A DNA stretch of 64,000 nt from Shinisaurus crocodilurus (Eukaryota; Chordata; Lepidosauria; Squamata; Shinisauridae): contig CM037880.1 in the NCBI GenBank assembly GCA_021292165.1, positions 25,074,051 through 25,138,050 on the forward strand. The letters run 5' to 3'. Within the stretch, counting starts at the first letter, position 1. Each line of letters begins with the position of its first letter. Below the pieces are notes generated by a model. That model was not told where the DNA came from. It saw only the letters and a list, made by a program, of their open reading frames with translations, and did no database searches. A program made the translations under genes and the position numbers. This document shows, piece after piece, positions 44,871-55,155 of this stretch.

Positions 44871-45132
44871 TAAAATAAATAGACTGCATTGGGCTTCCCA
44901 GGGAACATTGGCTATTTGGTGGCATAGAAATGTAACAAACAACCTGTGAGAAGCAATATGTAATGGTGTGGTGGCTCAGGCAGTCATCCTTAGGTTAAGA
45001 ATAAGGTTGTTAGAGGTTTGCAAGGGTGTTCCTATTTTCATCTGTGAAATGTTGGGAGAATATGAAGTGGAAGTTTTGTGCGTGAGACTTTGTCAGAAGG
45101 TGAGATACCTTCAAATCTTGTATTTTCTAGAG
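44871..45132. other. unique sequence
   Basis: I see no supported feature here. Confidence 0.35.
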
Positions 45133-45266
45133 CAGACATAAGCACCCTGGTGCCCTCCAGATGTTTTGGACTACAATTCCCAGAATCCTTGACCATTGGC
45201 AATGTCAGCTGGGGCTTCTGGGGGTTGTAGTCTAAAATATCTGGAGGACACCAGGTTGCCTACCCG
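45133..45266. mobile_element. family B hAT MITE
   Basis: Starts CAGACATAAGCACCC, ends ggttgcctacccg. Flanks ttctagag and ttctaggg match at 7 of 8. Contains gactacaattcccagaatcc. Confidence 0.75.
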
Positions 45267-45299
45267 TTCTAGGGTTATACAGGTGTATCGGAGAGGTAC

Positions 45300-45485
45300 G
45301 CATTCTGGCTCATACAACATTTATTTTATTTATCTATATAGAAATTGATGTCCCACCCTTCTGGTGTCCATGCACCACTCAAGAGTTGCTCACAATTTAA
45401 AATTACAATACAATCCTTCTTTTTTCTTTAAAAAAGCATAAATTCAGTGGAAAACACCACACCAATAAAAAATATTCATTTCTTT
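45300..45485 (-). repeat. LINE 3' tail, reversed
   Basis: tttattttatttatctatat, then gtcccacccttctggtgtcc and caagagttgctcac, the reversed 3' end of a LINE. Confidence 0.5.
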
Positions 45486-45523
45486 ATACTGTTTGTCCTC
45501 TAACTGATTGCTCTGTTTGTCAC

Positions 45524-45525
<2 letters not shown>

Positions 45526-45606
<81 letters not shown>
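45526..45606. repeat. (AAT)n/(ATT)n palindromic microsatellite
   Basis: An AAT array of about 48 bp is directly followed by an ATT array of about 32 bp, so the two halves are complementary and can form a hairpin or cruciform. Confidence 0.9.
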
Positions 45607-45608
<2 letters not shown>

Positions 45609-45720
45609 CCTGTCTTTTTTCCTGCAAGGAACCCAAGGCGAATTACATAATCCTCCTCCTCCTCCTCCTCCTCCTCCTCCTCCTCTCCATTTTATCCTTT
45701 GTGCAGTATCTGCCCTGGGA
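45607..45720 (-). repeat. SINE 3' part, reversed, with (CCT)n expansion
   Basis: tcctgtcttttttcctgc, aaggaacccaaggcg and ttacataatcctcctcc match the SINE tail at 47.3 kb reversed. The CCT run (about 45652-45684) is an expansion of its ggaggagga word. Confidence 0.7.
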
Positions 45721-45787
45721 GGCCTAACTCAACACTCACTAAGATGGCCTGTGTGAACATCACACAGCATTTTAAGGTCTTATTTAA

Positions 45788-45904
45788 GGCGCAATCCTAA
45801 GCATGTTTAGGCAGAAAAGGTCCTAAAACTCCCAGCATTCCCCAGCCAACATGGCTGGCTGAGGAATGCTGGGAGTTGTAGGATATTTTTTGGTCTAAGC
45901 ATCC
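45788..45904. mobile_element. family C Harbinger-like MITE
   Basis: Starts GGCGCAATCCTAAGC, ends tctaagcatcc, flanked by TTAA-like sequence on both sides. Long arms meet at ccagccaacatggctggctg. Confidence 0.7.
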
Positions 45905-46207
45905 TTAAGAAATCGAGCTATCGGCACAAATAAACAAAGTTTTCACAATTTCCATATTTAAGTTGGATTGGGCTTCTGACATTGTTCTCCCAAATGACAA
46001 AGAACACAGCTTTATTGAAAATGTGCAGTAGCCAGAAACAGATAAGGATGGTGAGATAGCGAAGACAAATGGAAGGGCAATAGCTTCCCCATATTTTAAG
46101 GCATGTGACTGTTGGGACTTTAAACAGCACCCCACTCCTTCTTTCATTTTTAAACTACAGCTGTAAATATCCTTTTGCTGTGGAAAACAACTTTTGATTC
46201 TGTAGAG

Positions 46208-46328
46208 CAGTGTTCTCCAACTTTGGGTCCCCAGATGTTATTGGCCTACAACTCCCTGCTTGCCCCAGCCAGCTACGCTGGGAGTTGTAGGCCAATAACA
46301 TCTGGGGACCCAAGGTTGGAGAACACTG
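46208..46328. mobile_element. family A fold-back hAT MITE
   Basis: 121 bp with a shortened centre. TSD ctgtagag at 46200-46207 and 46329-46336, perfect. Both arms share ATTGGCC where most copies have TTTGGCC. Confidence 0.92.
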
Positions 46329-47275
46329 CTGTAGAGAAGCTGAGCCTGTAAAAAACATTTTCTTTTGCATAGATTGTATCCAAGCTTTGGGAATGCAACA
46401 GACGTTCCTCACAGAATCCAATGCCCTTTACTTGGGAAAACTTTAAAAATCAGGGGGCCGGGGGGGGGGGGGACAATACAGTATAAATATTGCTTCTAGT
46501 CTTCTTGTCTATGTTCTCAGGGTGGTTGTTATTTTAGTGTCTCAAAGACCCTTAATACACATTTAAAACTTGTCTCTCAAGAGAAGCCTTTTGACTCTGC
46601 CCTCTTTGTTATTTTAGGGTCTTGCAGATGAAATATAATGTTTATGGGACTCTGAGATTTGTACTTGCTCATGTGCTATGTATACATTTGGTTTACAAGA
46701 CAGAATGACCTAAGCCACCTAGTTTTCAGGCAATCAACCTCAGCAGTGGCAAAACAGACTGCAATCTTATACTCACTTACCTGGGAGTAAGGGGAAAAAC
46801 TAACCTGAGGAAAGGAGGCATATAAATGTGTGAAAGAAAATAAGAATGATTTCCTATAGGAATTACTCCAATTTTGTTCATGGGGGGGGGGATATATTTA
46901 GGATTAGGAATAAAAAATGATTTTTTTCTTGAAACGTCAGCCACATGTGTGTTCACATGTGTGTACTTAAAGCTTGGTCTTTTTGTTTAATAGTATGCCT
47001 GTAAAAGACAGAGATCCTGTCAGTTACCGGCTTCAATAAGCAAGCTTTCTTAGTCAAAATTCCTGACCTGGAAGTAAAGCCTGCTAAGCGTCTCTCCATC
47101 TCCAGCTACGAGTGCAGGCCTGGCTAGACGTTGCCTCGACGTCCCTCCATAGCTGGTGCCAAGCCCCAACCTGGGGGTAGGGGTGTTGCAGAAATGCGCA
47201 ATGGATTCAAATGAGTTTGAATTTCTATGACTCCAACCCACGGATTCTGCAGCAGCCTGGCTTTTCCTGAGTTGC
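46329..47275. other. unique sequence
   Basis: A G-run lies at about 46460-46471. No gene is supported. Confidence 0.4.
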
Positions 47276-47372
47276 ATAAAATGGAGAGGAGGAGGAGGAT
47301 TATGTAAGCCGCCTTGGGTTCCTTGCAGGAAAAAAGGCGGGGTATAAATGAAATAAATAAATAAATAAATAA
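47276..47372 (+). repeat. SINE 3' tail
   Basis: aaaatggagaggaggagg, attatgtaagccgccttgg and gcggggtataaatg followed by (AAAT)n. The 5' half is absent. Confidence 0.75.
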
Positions 47373-48639
47373 TTTGTGGTCTACCTTTTTTTTTTTTTTA
47401 ACTTTCTGCAACTTTACACAAATTTAAGTTACAGAGAAATAAAATAAATAAATAAAAACAACACAGACTGAGAATACGCATCCCCCCCCCATAGACGAAA
47501 GTGTGACAATGTGCATTTTCAGGGGATTTGCACATTTTTGGAAGTGTGAATTTGTGCAAATGTGCAAGAACACATGCACAAAATCCGATTCCGTCAATGA
47601 GCAGACGACGGAATGAAAGGTGCCCAACAGTCTGCGAAACACAGCCAGAACAGATTTAACAAAGTCCGTACAGTACATACGGTACATACATAAAGACCTG
47701 GGGGCCTGGTCTCTCAAGCTTCCATTCTGCTTCCTCGCATGCTCGCTGTCCCTCACCCACATCCATCACGAACTCTCTCCTTCCCTGGTCCATGGCTGTC
47801 CCTTTTAACTCTTCAGTCCACTGGCCCCGCCTCTCTCTTAGTCTTCCTGTTGACTTTAACCCTTCAGACTCCCTTCTCTTGCTAGGTTTACTAGCCCACC
47901 GTGGCACTTCCTGTTCCATCTTTCTCTCCACATCCTCCTTCCCAGATCTCTCTCACCCCACCCCCTATGTGTTATATGTGTGAAGGGGTGCTCATGTGAT
48001 GATCGGGGCTACCCCCCAGCATGCCACTGCCCCCACCCCCTGGACATATGCTATCCTAGTCGCATAGTAAGCGCAACGTTTACATTAAGTTCAAATGGGT
48101 CATGGCTTGAGAGGAGGCTATTTGCCTGCCAGAGCCATTTGTGCAGCATCTGCAAGTGGTTGATCTTGCAGATACAATCTGGCCCTCTTTCTCTATGGTT
48201 GCCTGTCAAAGCACTGGCATAAAGGAAGGGGGGCATAATTATATCTGCCTGGGCAGAGGGGCCATGTTGGTTAAGGGCAGAAGACACTACTGAAACAGAA
48301 GGCAAAATGTCTGCTTCAATACTACCAAAGCCTGATGGGATATGTTTCCACAGTGTAATAAAACAGACCCACAAGTCATGTTTGATGAAAGGCGGGGCAG
48401 GGGGTGGGGCAAGGGGGAGAAGCCATGCGGCATCGCACAATACTTGACTGGAGCAAACACACTGGCAACATTACACCTCACTCTGGCCCAAGTCATCCAC
48501 TGTTAGCATTCTGGAGGCCAGCCCACAAGCCTCCATGGATGAAGAATCCTTTGATGATGGATGAGAGGAAATTTTTCAGAGCCACCATTTGAGAATTGTT
48601 GATAAAATGTATGCTGCAATAGGCGCTCAAGCTTTAGAG
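47373..48639. other. unique sequence, no gene supported
   Basis: Several overlapping open frames (47.4-48.0 kb) on both strands lack any domain or consistent coding pattern. Confidence 0.4.
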
Positions 48640-48775
48640 CAGGGCTCTCCAACCTTGGGTCCCCAGATGTTGCTGGCCTACAGCTCCCAGCATACCCAGC
48701 CAGCATGGCTAATGACAAGGGATTCTGGGAGCTGTAGTCCAGCAACATCTGGGGACGCAAGGTTGGAGAGCCCTG
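48640..48775. mobile_element. family A fold-back hAT MITE, GGGCTCT subtype
   Basis: Starts CAGGGCTCTCC, ends gagagccctg. Flanks ctttagag (48632-48639) and atttagag (48776-48783) match at 7 of 8. The centre differs (aatgacaagggattctgg). Confidence 0.88.
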
Positions 48776-48821
48776 ATTTAGAGCATTCTTCAGGCAATGC
48801 CCAGCATCTATCAGAGCTACT

Positions 48822-49025
48822 CCATCTGGCCGCAGCAGAGGAAGAGCTGGGATTGCAGCAGGGCCCACTCCATCAGCTCTGCAGAGTCCAGCTCCACTGT
48901 ACTACTCTCCTCCCTTGGCCATCGTCTAGCAGCAGCCATTCCATCTGGCTTGTAGCAGAGGGAGAGGTGGGACTGCAGGACCCCTCCATCAGCTTACTGA
49001 GAGACCAGCTCCATTTGGCTCCTCC
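48822..49025 (+). repeat. diverged tandem duplication, about 111-bp period
   Basis: Unit 1 from about 48822 and unit 2 from about 48933 share, in order, tccatctgg, agcagagg, agag-tggga, tccatcag, agtccagctcca/agaccagctcca and ctcctc words. An open frame of 168 codons crosses this and the adjacent MITE but has no family features. Confidence 0.55.
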
Positions 49026-49139
49026 TGTCCCTCAACTATTTCCATTCAAAGTGACTTTTTACAAGAAATGTGTAACTTTAAGAGCTGGTGCCTGAGTTTT
49101 CCTCTTCCCTCCCCATCTCTTTTTCCTTTTGTTTCATGT

Positions 49140-49480
49140 CTTTTAGAATGCAAGTCTGAGGGCAGGGGCTGTCTTGTCTGTGTTTTTTATTCATTTTAAG
49201 TAAGCAACTCTGGAAAGCCTTTTGGCTGAAGACTGGGGTAAATATGCTTCAAACAAACAAACATCAGCCTGTGTGATAGGCAGGCAATAAAATGCCACTC
49301 GATTGGCCAGGCCAGGTATAAATACTATGAGGCTGATCCTGCTATGGTCAGGGCACTGGGCTAGAAGACCTTCTCATTTCTGAGAATTTTACAATTAAAA
49401 CTGTATTTTAATTTTTCTCCTGGAAGGTGTTTGTAACCCAAAAGGTGGGCTATAAATATTTCAAATAAATAAAATACATT
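49140..49480 (+). repeat. two LINE 3' tails in series
   Basis: 49140-49262 has agcaactctggaaagcc, then ttttggctgaagactggg and (CAAA)n. 49380-49480 has tggaaggtgtttgtaaccc, ggtgggctataaat and (AAAT)n. Confidence 0.5.
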
Positions 49481-51060
49481 GCCCTTTAATAGTTGTGATG
49501 CCAGACTTTTCTAAGGGAAGCTTGATTAGAAACCAGCTATTCCCAATCTTCCACATGCTTTATTCTTAATGATGTTAGCAGCGGAGTTTCCCTTTGCCCT
49601 ATCATATCGGCATTCCATAACATTTCTTGAAACACAGATATTTCTTTTCCAAACAGGTTCCTCTATAGAAGAACAGTCCAAGGGCAAAGCTATTTTATAT
49701 ATCATAGTTTTATTCTGCTTGGAAGAACTTCAAAAATGACCATGTGTTTATTAATGGTTTAGTCAGAAGAGGAAAGAGTAACAAGGGTACTCTTGGCAGG
49801 GCATGCAGATATTTTCTCCCTCTTTCATAAATATGACTTTTCCAGGGAAATTGAGAGAGTGAGAGAACAAATGCGAGCCATCCATGATCTCTGGAAATTG
49901 ATCGCCGTTCTGTTTTCATTAAAAGCTGTGCCACCTTCCACCTGCCTTGTAACCAGAGAGCACCACTAAGGCACTTCTTGTTCTCGTAGATTCCTCTCTG
50001 CTTCTGGACGTGCCAGGAATTCAGCTTCCGACGCGAGCCAGCATGGGTTAGATGTGGGAAATGGAAGAACTTTTGCAGCTGCTCTTGAGTCAGGGAAACA
50101 AAGTTTTAAGTGTGTTAAGTCAGTTAGCTGAATTGCATTTCTGAAGAATGAAAACAAAACAAAAAGAAAGAAAGCTACTCACAAAGCTACTTTCCAACAG
50201 CTCGGCTGTGAACTAAATGGGCTCGTTTGCAGGTCAGAAATTGTAATCAGAAATGCCACATTATTACAAAGGGCACTTCATTCCTGAGAAAGACAAAACT
50301 GAGCATTTCCCCGTGCATTCTTGAGCCTTATTTTTCCACACAGGCAGACAAAATTAAAAGAGATTGTACTTGAATATATGAGTTCAAGTCAGGGTCATTT
50401 TCCACCGACTGGTTGCTCCTATATGGGAAAACATAAGCCAAGGGTGACTGTGATTCTGAAATAATTTTACGGTACTTTCAAACATTAAATTGATCCCAAA
50501 TTTGATGACTGTGGGGGCGGGGGGCGGCAACATCATGATTTGCGAATATAGAATACATCAGGAAAAACGATTAGCAAGTGACTAAACTGAGGCAAAGTAA
50601 AGTGGTTTGATTCCTGGCCAGGGCAGTTTAAGGGTGTTTCAAAGGGAGCAGAGGTCCATCCAATGCCATCCTGTAATGCCATCTTGACAGGGTCTACGTC
50701 CCTGGACATCTTGGAACCTCCCAGGGCATGGGGGGAGGGCTCACATCACCAACTCCTGACGTGCCGCCACACAGCAGCATCAGCAACAGCAGCTACCTAG
50801 AGATGGACGAGCATTTTGTTTGGTTCGTTTTTTGATGAGAACTTGCCAAAATTTTCAGATTTCTCCAGAAACGGGACAGAAAGAACTTGAGATTTTAAAA
50901 TATTTGAATGTGAGAGAAAGTGTCAGACTTGTCCACGGAGGCAGAGGGCTTTGCATACTTAGCTATTTAAAAAGTCTGGCTTTGAATCCCTGTGTACTCA
51001 CTCAGCCATGTTTCTGGCTGCCTCTGAAACCGGAGTGTGACTTTGTCAGAAGCAAAGCCT
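49481..51060. other. long stretch without recognised repeats
   Basis: No repeat or ORF is supported. A G-run lies near 50513-50525 and an imperfect cag run near 50774-50793. Confidence 0.4.
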
Positions 51061-51202
51061 TGAATTCTCTGTCACATTTCTATCCCACTCTTCTTTCCAA
51101 GGAGCTTAGGGTAGCAGCATACATGAGGTTAACATATTATATCTTCACAACAATCCTGCGATGTAGGTTAGGCTGAGAAAATATGCCTGGCCCAAGGTCA
51201 AT

Positions 51203-51646
51203 GTTTAAGTTTATTGTACTAGCCAAAGGCCATGACAAAATTAAAACTCAACTATACGGTTGTGCACATATACAAATGTATGAAATAATTACTTTGAAGA
51301 AACAATGTATATCAAAGAAAGTAATTTATAAAATCATCTTGTTTGAGTGCAAGTTAGTAGTCCGAATCACCATGGCAATTAATGGCGATTTTATCAAGTT
51401 CTTTTTCCCTAATCTTTTTTGCTGCCAAAGCGAAAAGGGCCACTTTATGTGTCACTAATCTGTTTGTATCACTCAACAGAAAAAGCACTATGTCTTTTTG
51501 GGTGTTTCCTCCTCCATTCAGCAGCAATGGACTCAAGAATTTCTTTCTGGGATCTCTATATAAAGGGCATATTAACAAATGGATGATATCTTCCACTTGT
51601 ATCTGGCCACATATGCAAAATGTGCGTTCGTATGGTATTTTGTTAT
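51203..51646 (-). mobile_element. LINE 3' end with unusually long target duplication
   Basis: 444 bp. The minus strand carries a decayed ORF end and finishes in tagtacaataaacttaaac, which holds an AATAAA signal. Flanked by the 54-bp direct repeat described for the host repeat. Confidence 0.6.
51354..51596 (-). pseudogene. non-LTR retrotransposon ORF C-terminal remnant
   Basis: 80 codons: MEDIIHLLICPLYRDPRKKF, then LSPLL, a Lys/Arg-rich end and a stop. An H-x3-C-P-x-Y-x2-x-R pattern after the RT domain is common at the C-terminus of non-LTR ORF2 proteins; the family is not determined. The RT is absent because of 5' truncation. Confidence 0.5.
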
Positions 51647-51720
51647 AACAATCCTGTGATGTAGGTTAGGCTGAGAAAATATGCCTGGCCCAAGGTTAAT
51701 CCAGTAAACTTCATGGGCAA

Positions 51721-52475
51721 AGAAAGGTTTTAACCCAACACATGTGCTACACTACACTGGTTCTGAAGAATGATCTTAATAACATCAAACTAGAGAGGAA
51801 GTGCATTCTAAACACAGAAGGATGAAACGGTAATTCTTCCAAGGCCTACTTTGGGACCAACAGCTAGATCATAGAGCACAAGGGCCCAACATCCCTCTGG
51901 ATATTATCAATATCAGAAGGAAACTATGAGCCCAGCTCTCCTCCCACTTCCTCATCATGACTCAGTACCAACTCCACTGAGTCATCATAGTTACACCGAT
52001 GCCCAAGCCAGTATGTAAGGAGAAGCAGACCTTTAGAATTAGTTCCAGAATTTTATTATTTGGGATTTTGTGTGTGTGTGTCTAAATGTGCACTTGGGAA
52101 GTTCTTTGTGTTTTATTTGTTTTATTTTGCTCTGGAAAAACATACCCAGCTTTCAAAGCTCTGCAATAGTTCACTGTCCATAAAATATTCAAGCAATCAG
52201 CCAAGACAGTTACAACACATTGGAAAATTGAACATGATCAACGCCTTTCAGAACAATGTATTAATAATTAACTGTTGACTGGTAACTATTTCCTCTCTCT
52301 CTCTCTCTCTCTCTGTTTGCAAATAAGAGCTGTGAACATGAGCAACATACTATTGCCCAAGACCACAAAGCACATACCTGAGCTTGGAAGGAAAGAGACT
52401 AGCTGGCCAATACACCTCCTATAGAGTTTTCTATTTACAACCAAATAACCTGTTCCAGTTGTTTCTGATGTTGAA
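51721..52475. other. unique sequence
   Basis: A (CT)n run lies at 52293-52314. No gene is supported. Confidence 0.4.
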
Positions 52476-52865
52476 GGGCTGTAGGCCAATGGTAGAGCAA
52501 CCTGCTGCTTTGCATGTAGAAGGGCCCAGGTTCAGTTGGGAAGGGCTGTAACTCAGTGGTACAGCAGCACATACTTTGCACATGAAAGGTCCCCGGTTCA
52601 GTCCTTGGCATCTCTAGGCAGGACTGGGAAAATCTCCTGTCTGACTGAAACACTAGAGAGCAACTGTCAGTCAGTGTAGACCAGTGTTCTCCACAGCCTT
52701 GGGTCCCCAGATGTTTTTGGGTCCCCAACTATGCTGGCTGGGGCATGCTGGGATTTGTAGGCCAAAAACATCTGGGGACCCAAGGTTGGAGAACACTGGT
52801 GTAGACAGTACTGACTGAGAAGGACCAATGGTCAAACTTGCTGTAAGACCGCTTCCTATGTACCT
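52476..52865 (+). repeat. two SINE heads in tandem, the second split by MITE A
   Basis: A first head (52476-52540) has gctgtaggccaatggtagag and gcccaggttcag; a second (about 52541 on) has gctgtaactcagtggtacag and ccccggttcagtcc, then the body to 52681. After the MITE it resumes gtagacagtactgactgag and ends near cgcttcctatgtacc. Confidence 0.75.
52682..52798. mobile_element. family A fold-back hAT MITE inside a SINE
   Basis: 117 bp. TSD gtgtagac at 52674-52681 and 52799-52806, perfect and derived from SINE sequence. The left arm is rearranged (gtttttgggtccccaac). Confidence 0.9.
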
Positions 52866-52999
52866 AACTTGTGACAGCAGCTATCTGCTTAAGGCATTGT
52901 GGACAAGTACCCAATGGGGATACTTTATAGATTATCTAGTTTCTAGGTAGAGCATTGGAATACATGGTTTCAAGGGTCTCTTCTGATTCCAGAAGTCAT

Positions 53000-53207
53000 T
53001 GGGTTGGATCCAGACTGTTAATCGGACTTAGGTCCCATTGAAATCAATGTGAAATGATAGTCATAACTAACTTAAGTTCCAGTCGTTCAATGGGAACTAA
53101 GTATGATTAACTTAGGGCACAATCCTATGCATTTCTAGACAGAAAAAGTCTAGACTTTTTTCTGTCTAAACATGATAGAGTTGCGCCCCTTAGTCTGGAT
53201 ACAAGCG
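53000..53207. mobile_element. inverted-repeat element D with nested family C
   Basis: Starts near TGGGTTGGATCCAGAC and ends ttagtctggatacaagc. Interrupted at 53116-53189. Confidence 0.7.
53116..53189. mobile_element. family C Harbinger-like MITE, TTA duplication
   Basis: 74 bp from GGGCACAATCCTATGC to gagttgcgcccc. TTA flanks both sides (53113-53115 and 53190-53192). Removing the element and one TTA restores element D (taacttagtctgg), which fixes a 3-bp duplication, as in PIF/Harbinger elements. Confidence 0.8.
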
Positions 53208-53359
53208 AGCCATTGAATGTCTGAGTAAATGCGCATAGAATTGGGCTGTAAGAGCCTAGTACAACAAGCAACGAGCTTGATTCTGTGTTAGACTGGAACC
53301 TACGCATTTAGGGTTACCATCTACTTACAGTGCAAAAAAAGTGAAATTAAAATATACCA

Positions 53360-53616
53360 CAGGGGTTCTCCAACCAGAGGGGAATTCCCCCCCGGGGGGG
53401 ATTTTAGGGTTTCAGGGGAGGAATTGGGACCACAGACTCAAACTGTTGGAATACTGATCTTTCTACAAATTACAATTCTACAGATTGTACATAATCTACA
53501 AGACATCACACCTTATTGCATGGCACAGATTAAGTCAGACAATCTTGGAAGGGGGGAATGACATTCTGACATATGGTGAAAGGGGTGCATGGGGCAAAAA
53601 AGGTTGAGAACCACTG
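53360..53616. mobile_element. hAT nonautonomous element, perfect 8-bp TSD
   Basis: Starts CAGGGGTTCTCCAACC, ends ggttgagaaccactg. TSD atatacca at 53352-53359 and 53617-53624. Interior non-coding, with a palindromic ccccccc/ggggggg core near 53390. Confidence 0.85.
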
Positions 53617-54149
53617 ATATACCAAGTATAGGCTTGTATTCTCCAAAGGCAGCCAGCGGCTTATCAAGAAAATATTTGTATAGTTCCAGCTTGCCCCTAG
53701 ACAAAATATCCATGTCTTGCCATTATTTGTGCTGAGTGGTAGTAGAGTGTTTTTCCTACACCAATCTGCAGTTTGTCAATAAAAGTGAAAGGTGTGCACT
53801 TTTGTAATTTAAGAATTTTCAAGTAGTGAAAGCCATGAAAACATGGTTCTGGCATCCGCGCACATACCACAGTGTTATAGGATTTCACAACAGGGAAGAG
53901 GCTAGAAATATGTGGGAAAGGGGCTGCCGAACCTATTCCTATTTTAGTGAATGTTAACCACCAACTCTGCTCCCTGCGAGACTTTCAAAACTCCCCCTGT
54001 TTTGTAGCCTGATTCCCCAGTTTGGTCTATTGGCACGAGGCCTGTTAGCTTCAAGGCTTTTCAGACCATCCAAAGTTGAGAAATTGGATTTAAGTAATTG
54101 CTAACTTTGGGCCAAGCTCTCACACCACTGCAACTTCATTCCCCTAAAG
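53617..54149. other. unique sequence
   Basis: I see no supported feature here. Confidence 0.4.
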
Positions 54150-54284
54150 CAGTGTTCTCCAACCTGGGGTCCCCGGATGTTTTTGGCCTACAACTCCCAG
54201 CATGCCCCAGCCAGCGTAGCTGGCTGGGGCATGCTGGGAGTTGTAGGCCAAAAACATCCGGGGACCCCAGGTTGGAGAACACTG
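54150..54284. mobile_element. family A fold-back hAT MITE, arm-matched variants
   Basis: 135 bp, 66-bp arms, fully complementary. TSD ccctaaag at 54142-54149 and 54285-54292. Two departures from other copies (cctggggtccccgg) occur on both arms. Confidence 0.92.
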
Positions 54285-54778
54285 CCCTAAAGGAAACAGA
54301 TTTAGAGCTTTCCCCGAAGTATGGAACAATGAAGCAACTCTGAAAGTAATACCAACCCCACTCTCCCTCTACACACTCATGCCCTGCATGGTGTAGATTT
54401 CTTTGGCATTCATTTTTCTGGATTCAGGCACCCCTGTGTCCCAGCAGTCTTTGGGTAGCATTTCTGTCATGCCTCCTCCAGAGAGATCCTCATCAGCAGA
54501 TGATGTGGAGCTCCCTGACCTGAACATTTCAGAGAAGTAGACTGTTTCTGGAAACCCTGGGGGTGGGGATTAGGGGAACCCTATGCCCTTGGGAGAGACA
54601 TTAGTGGACCTGTCTCCTCAGGATGCTGAGAGACCCGCTTCTGGTTCAGAGATGGAGCCACCACCGCCTAGTCCTCGGGAACACTGTTGTGTAGAATTTT
54701 GACCGCTGCAACATGCCATAAAACAATCCTGCAGGCAAAGAAAAAAGCTGAATTTGCTGTAATTCCTTCTCCCTCACA
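54285..54778. other. unique sequence
   Basis: I see no supported feature here. Confidence 0.4.
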
Positions 54779-55155
54779 ATTTATTTATTTATTTATTTAA
54801 TATATTTATGCACCGCCCATCAGCCGAAAGACTCCCTGGGTGGTTTACAAAAAAAAAAAAAAGAAACACTAAAACAAAAACATCAACAATAATAATATAA
54901 AAATACAGACCTATTAAAATGTAACATGATAAAACCAAGCAGCCAAAATAAATTCAATCCAGAGGTACATTGGTGATAATAAAATGGATAAAATCAACCA
55001 TTAAAATGTTGGGCAAATAAAAAGGGCTTCACCTGGTGCCTGAAAGAATACAGGGTAGGTGCCAGGCGCACCTCTTTGGGGAGCTGATTCCATAGATGGG
55101 GTGCCACAACTGAGAAGGCCCTTCCCCTAGTAGCCACCCTCCTAGCTTCTTTTGG
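54779..55155 (-). repeat. L2/CR1-like LINE 3' end, reversed
   Basis: Tail (TTTA)n, caccgcccatcagccg, actccctgggtggtttac, an A13 run near 54849, then gggcttcacctggtgcc and ggggagctgattcc from the decayed ORF2 end. Confidence 0.7.

Larger units (their letters stand above)
51061..51720 (+). repeat. SINE/LINE-tail repeat split by a LINE insertion
   Basis: tatcccactcttctttcc, aaggagcttagggtagcag and the ggttaggctgagaaaat segment form a repeat interrupted at 51203. The 54-bp segment 51149-51202 recurs at 51647-51700 with two differences and the repeat then continues. Confidence 0.65.

Noticed and set aside
45508..45756. Open frame of Asn, Tyr and Pro runs
   Set aside because: Translation of the AAT/ATT and CCT microsatellites.
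48589..49095. 168-codon plus-strand frame
   Set aside because: It starts beside a family A MITE and crosses a tandem duplication; no family pattern.
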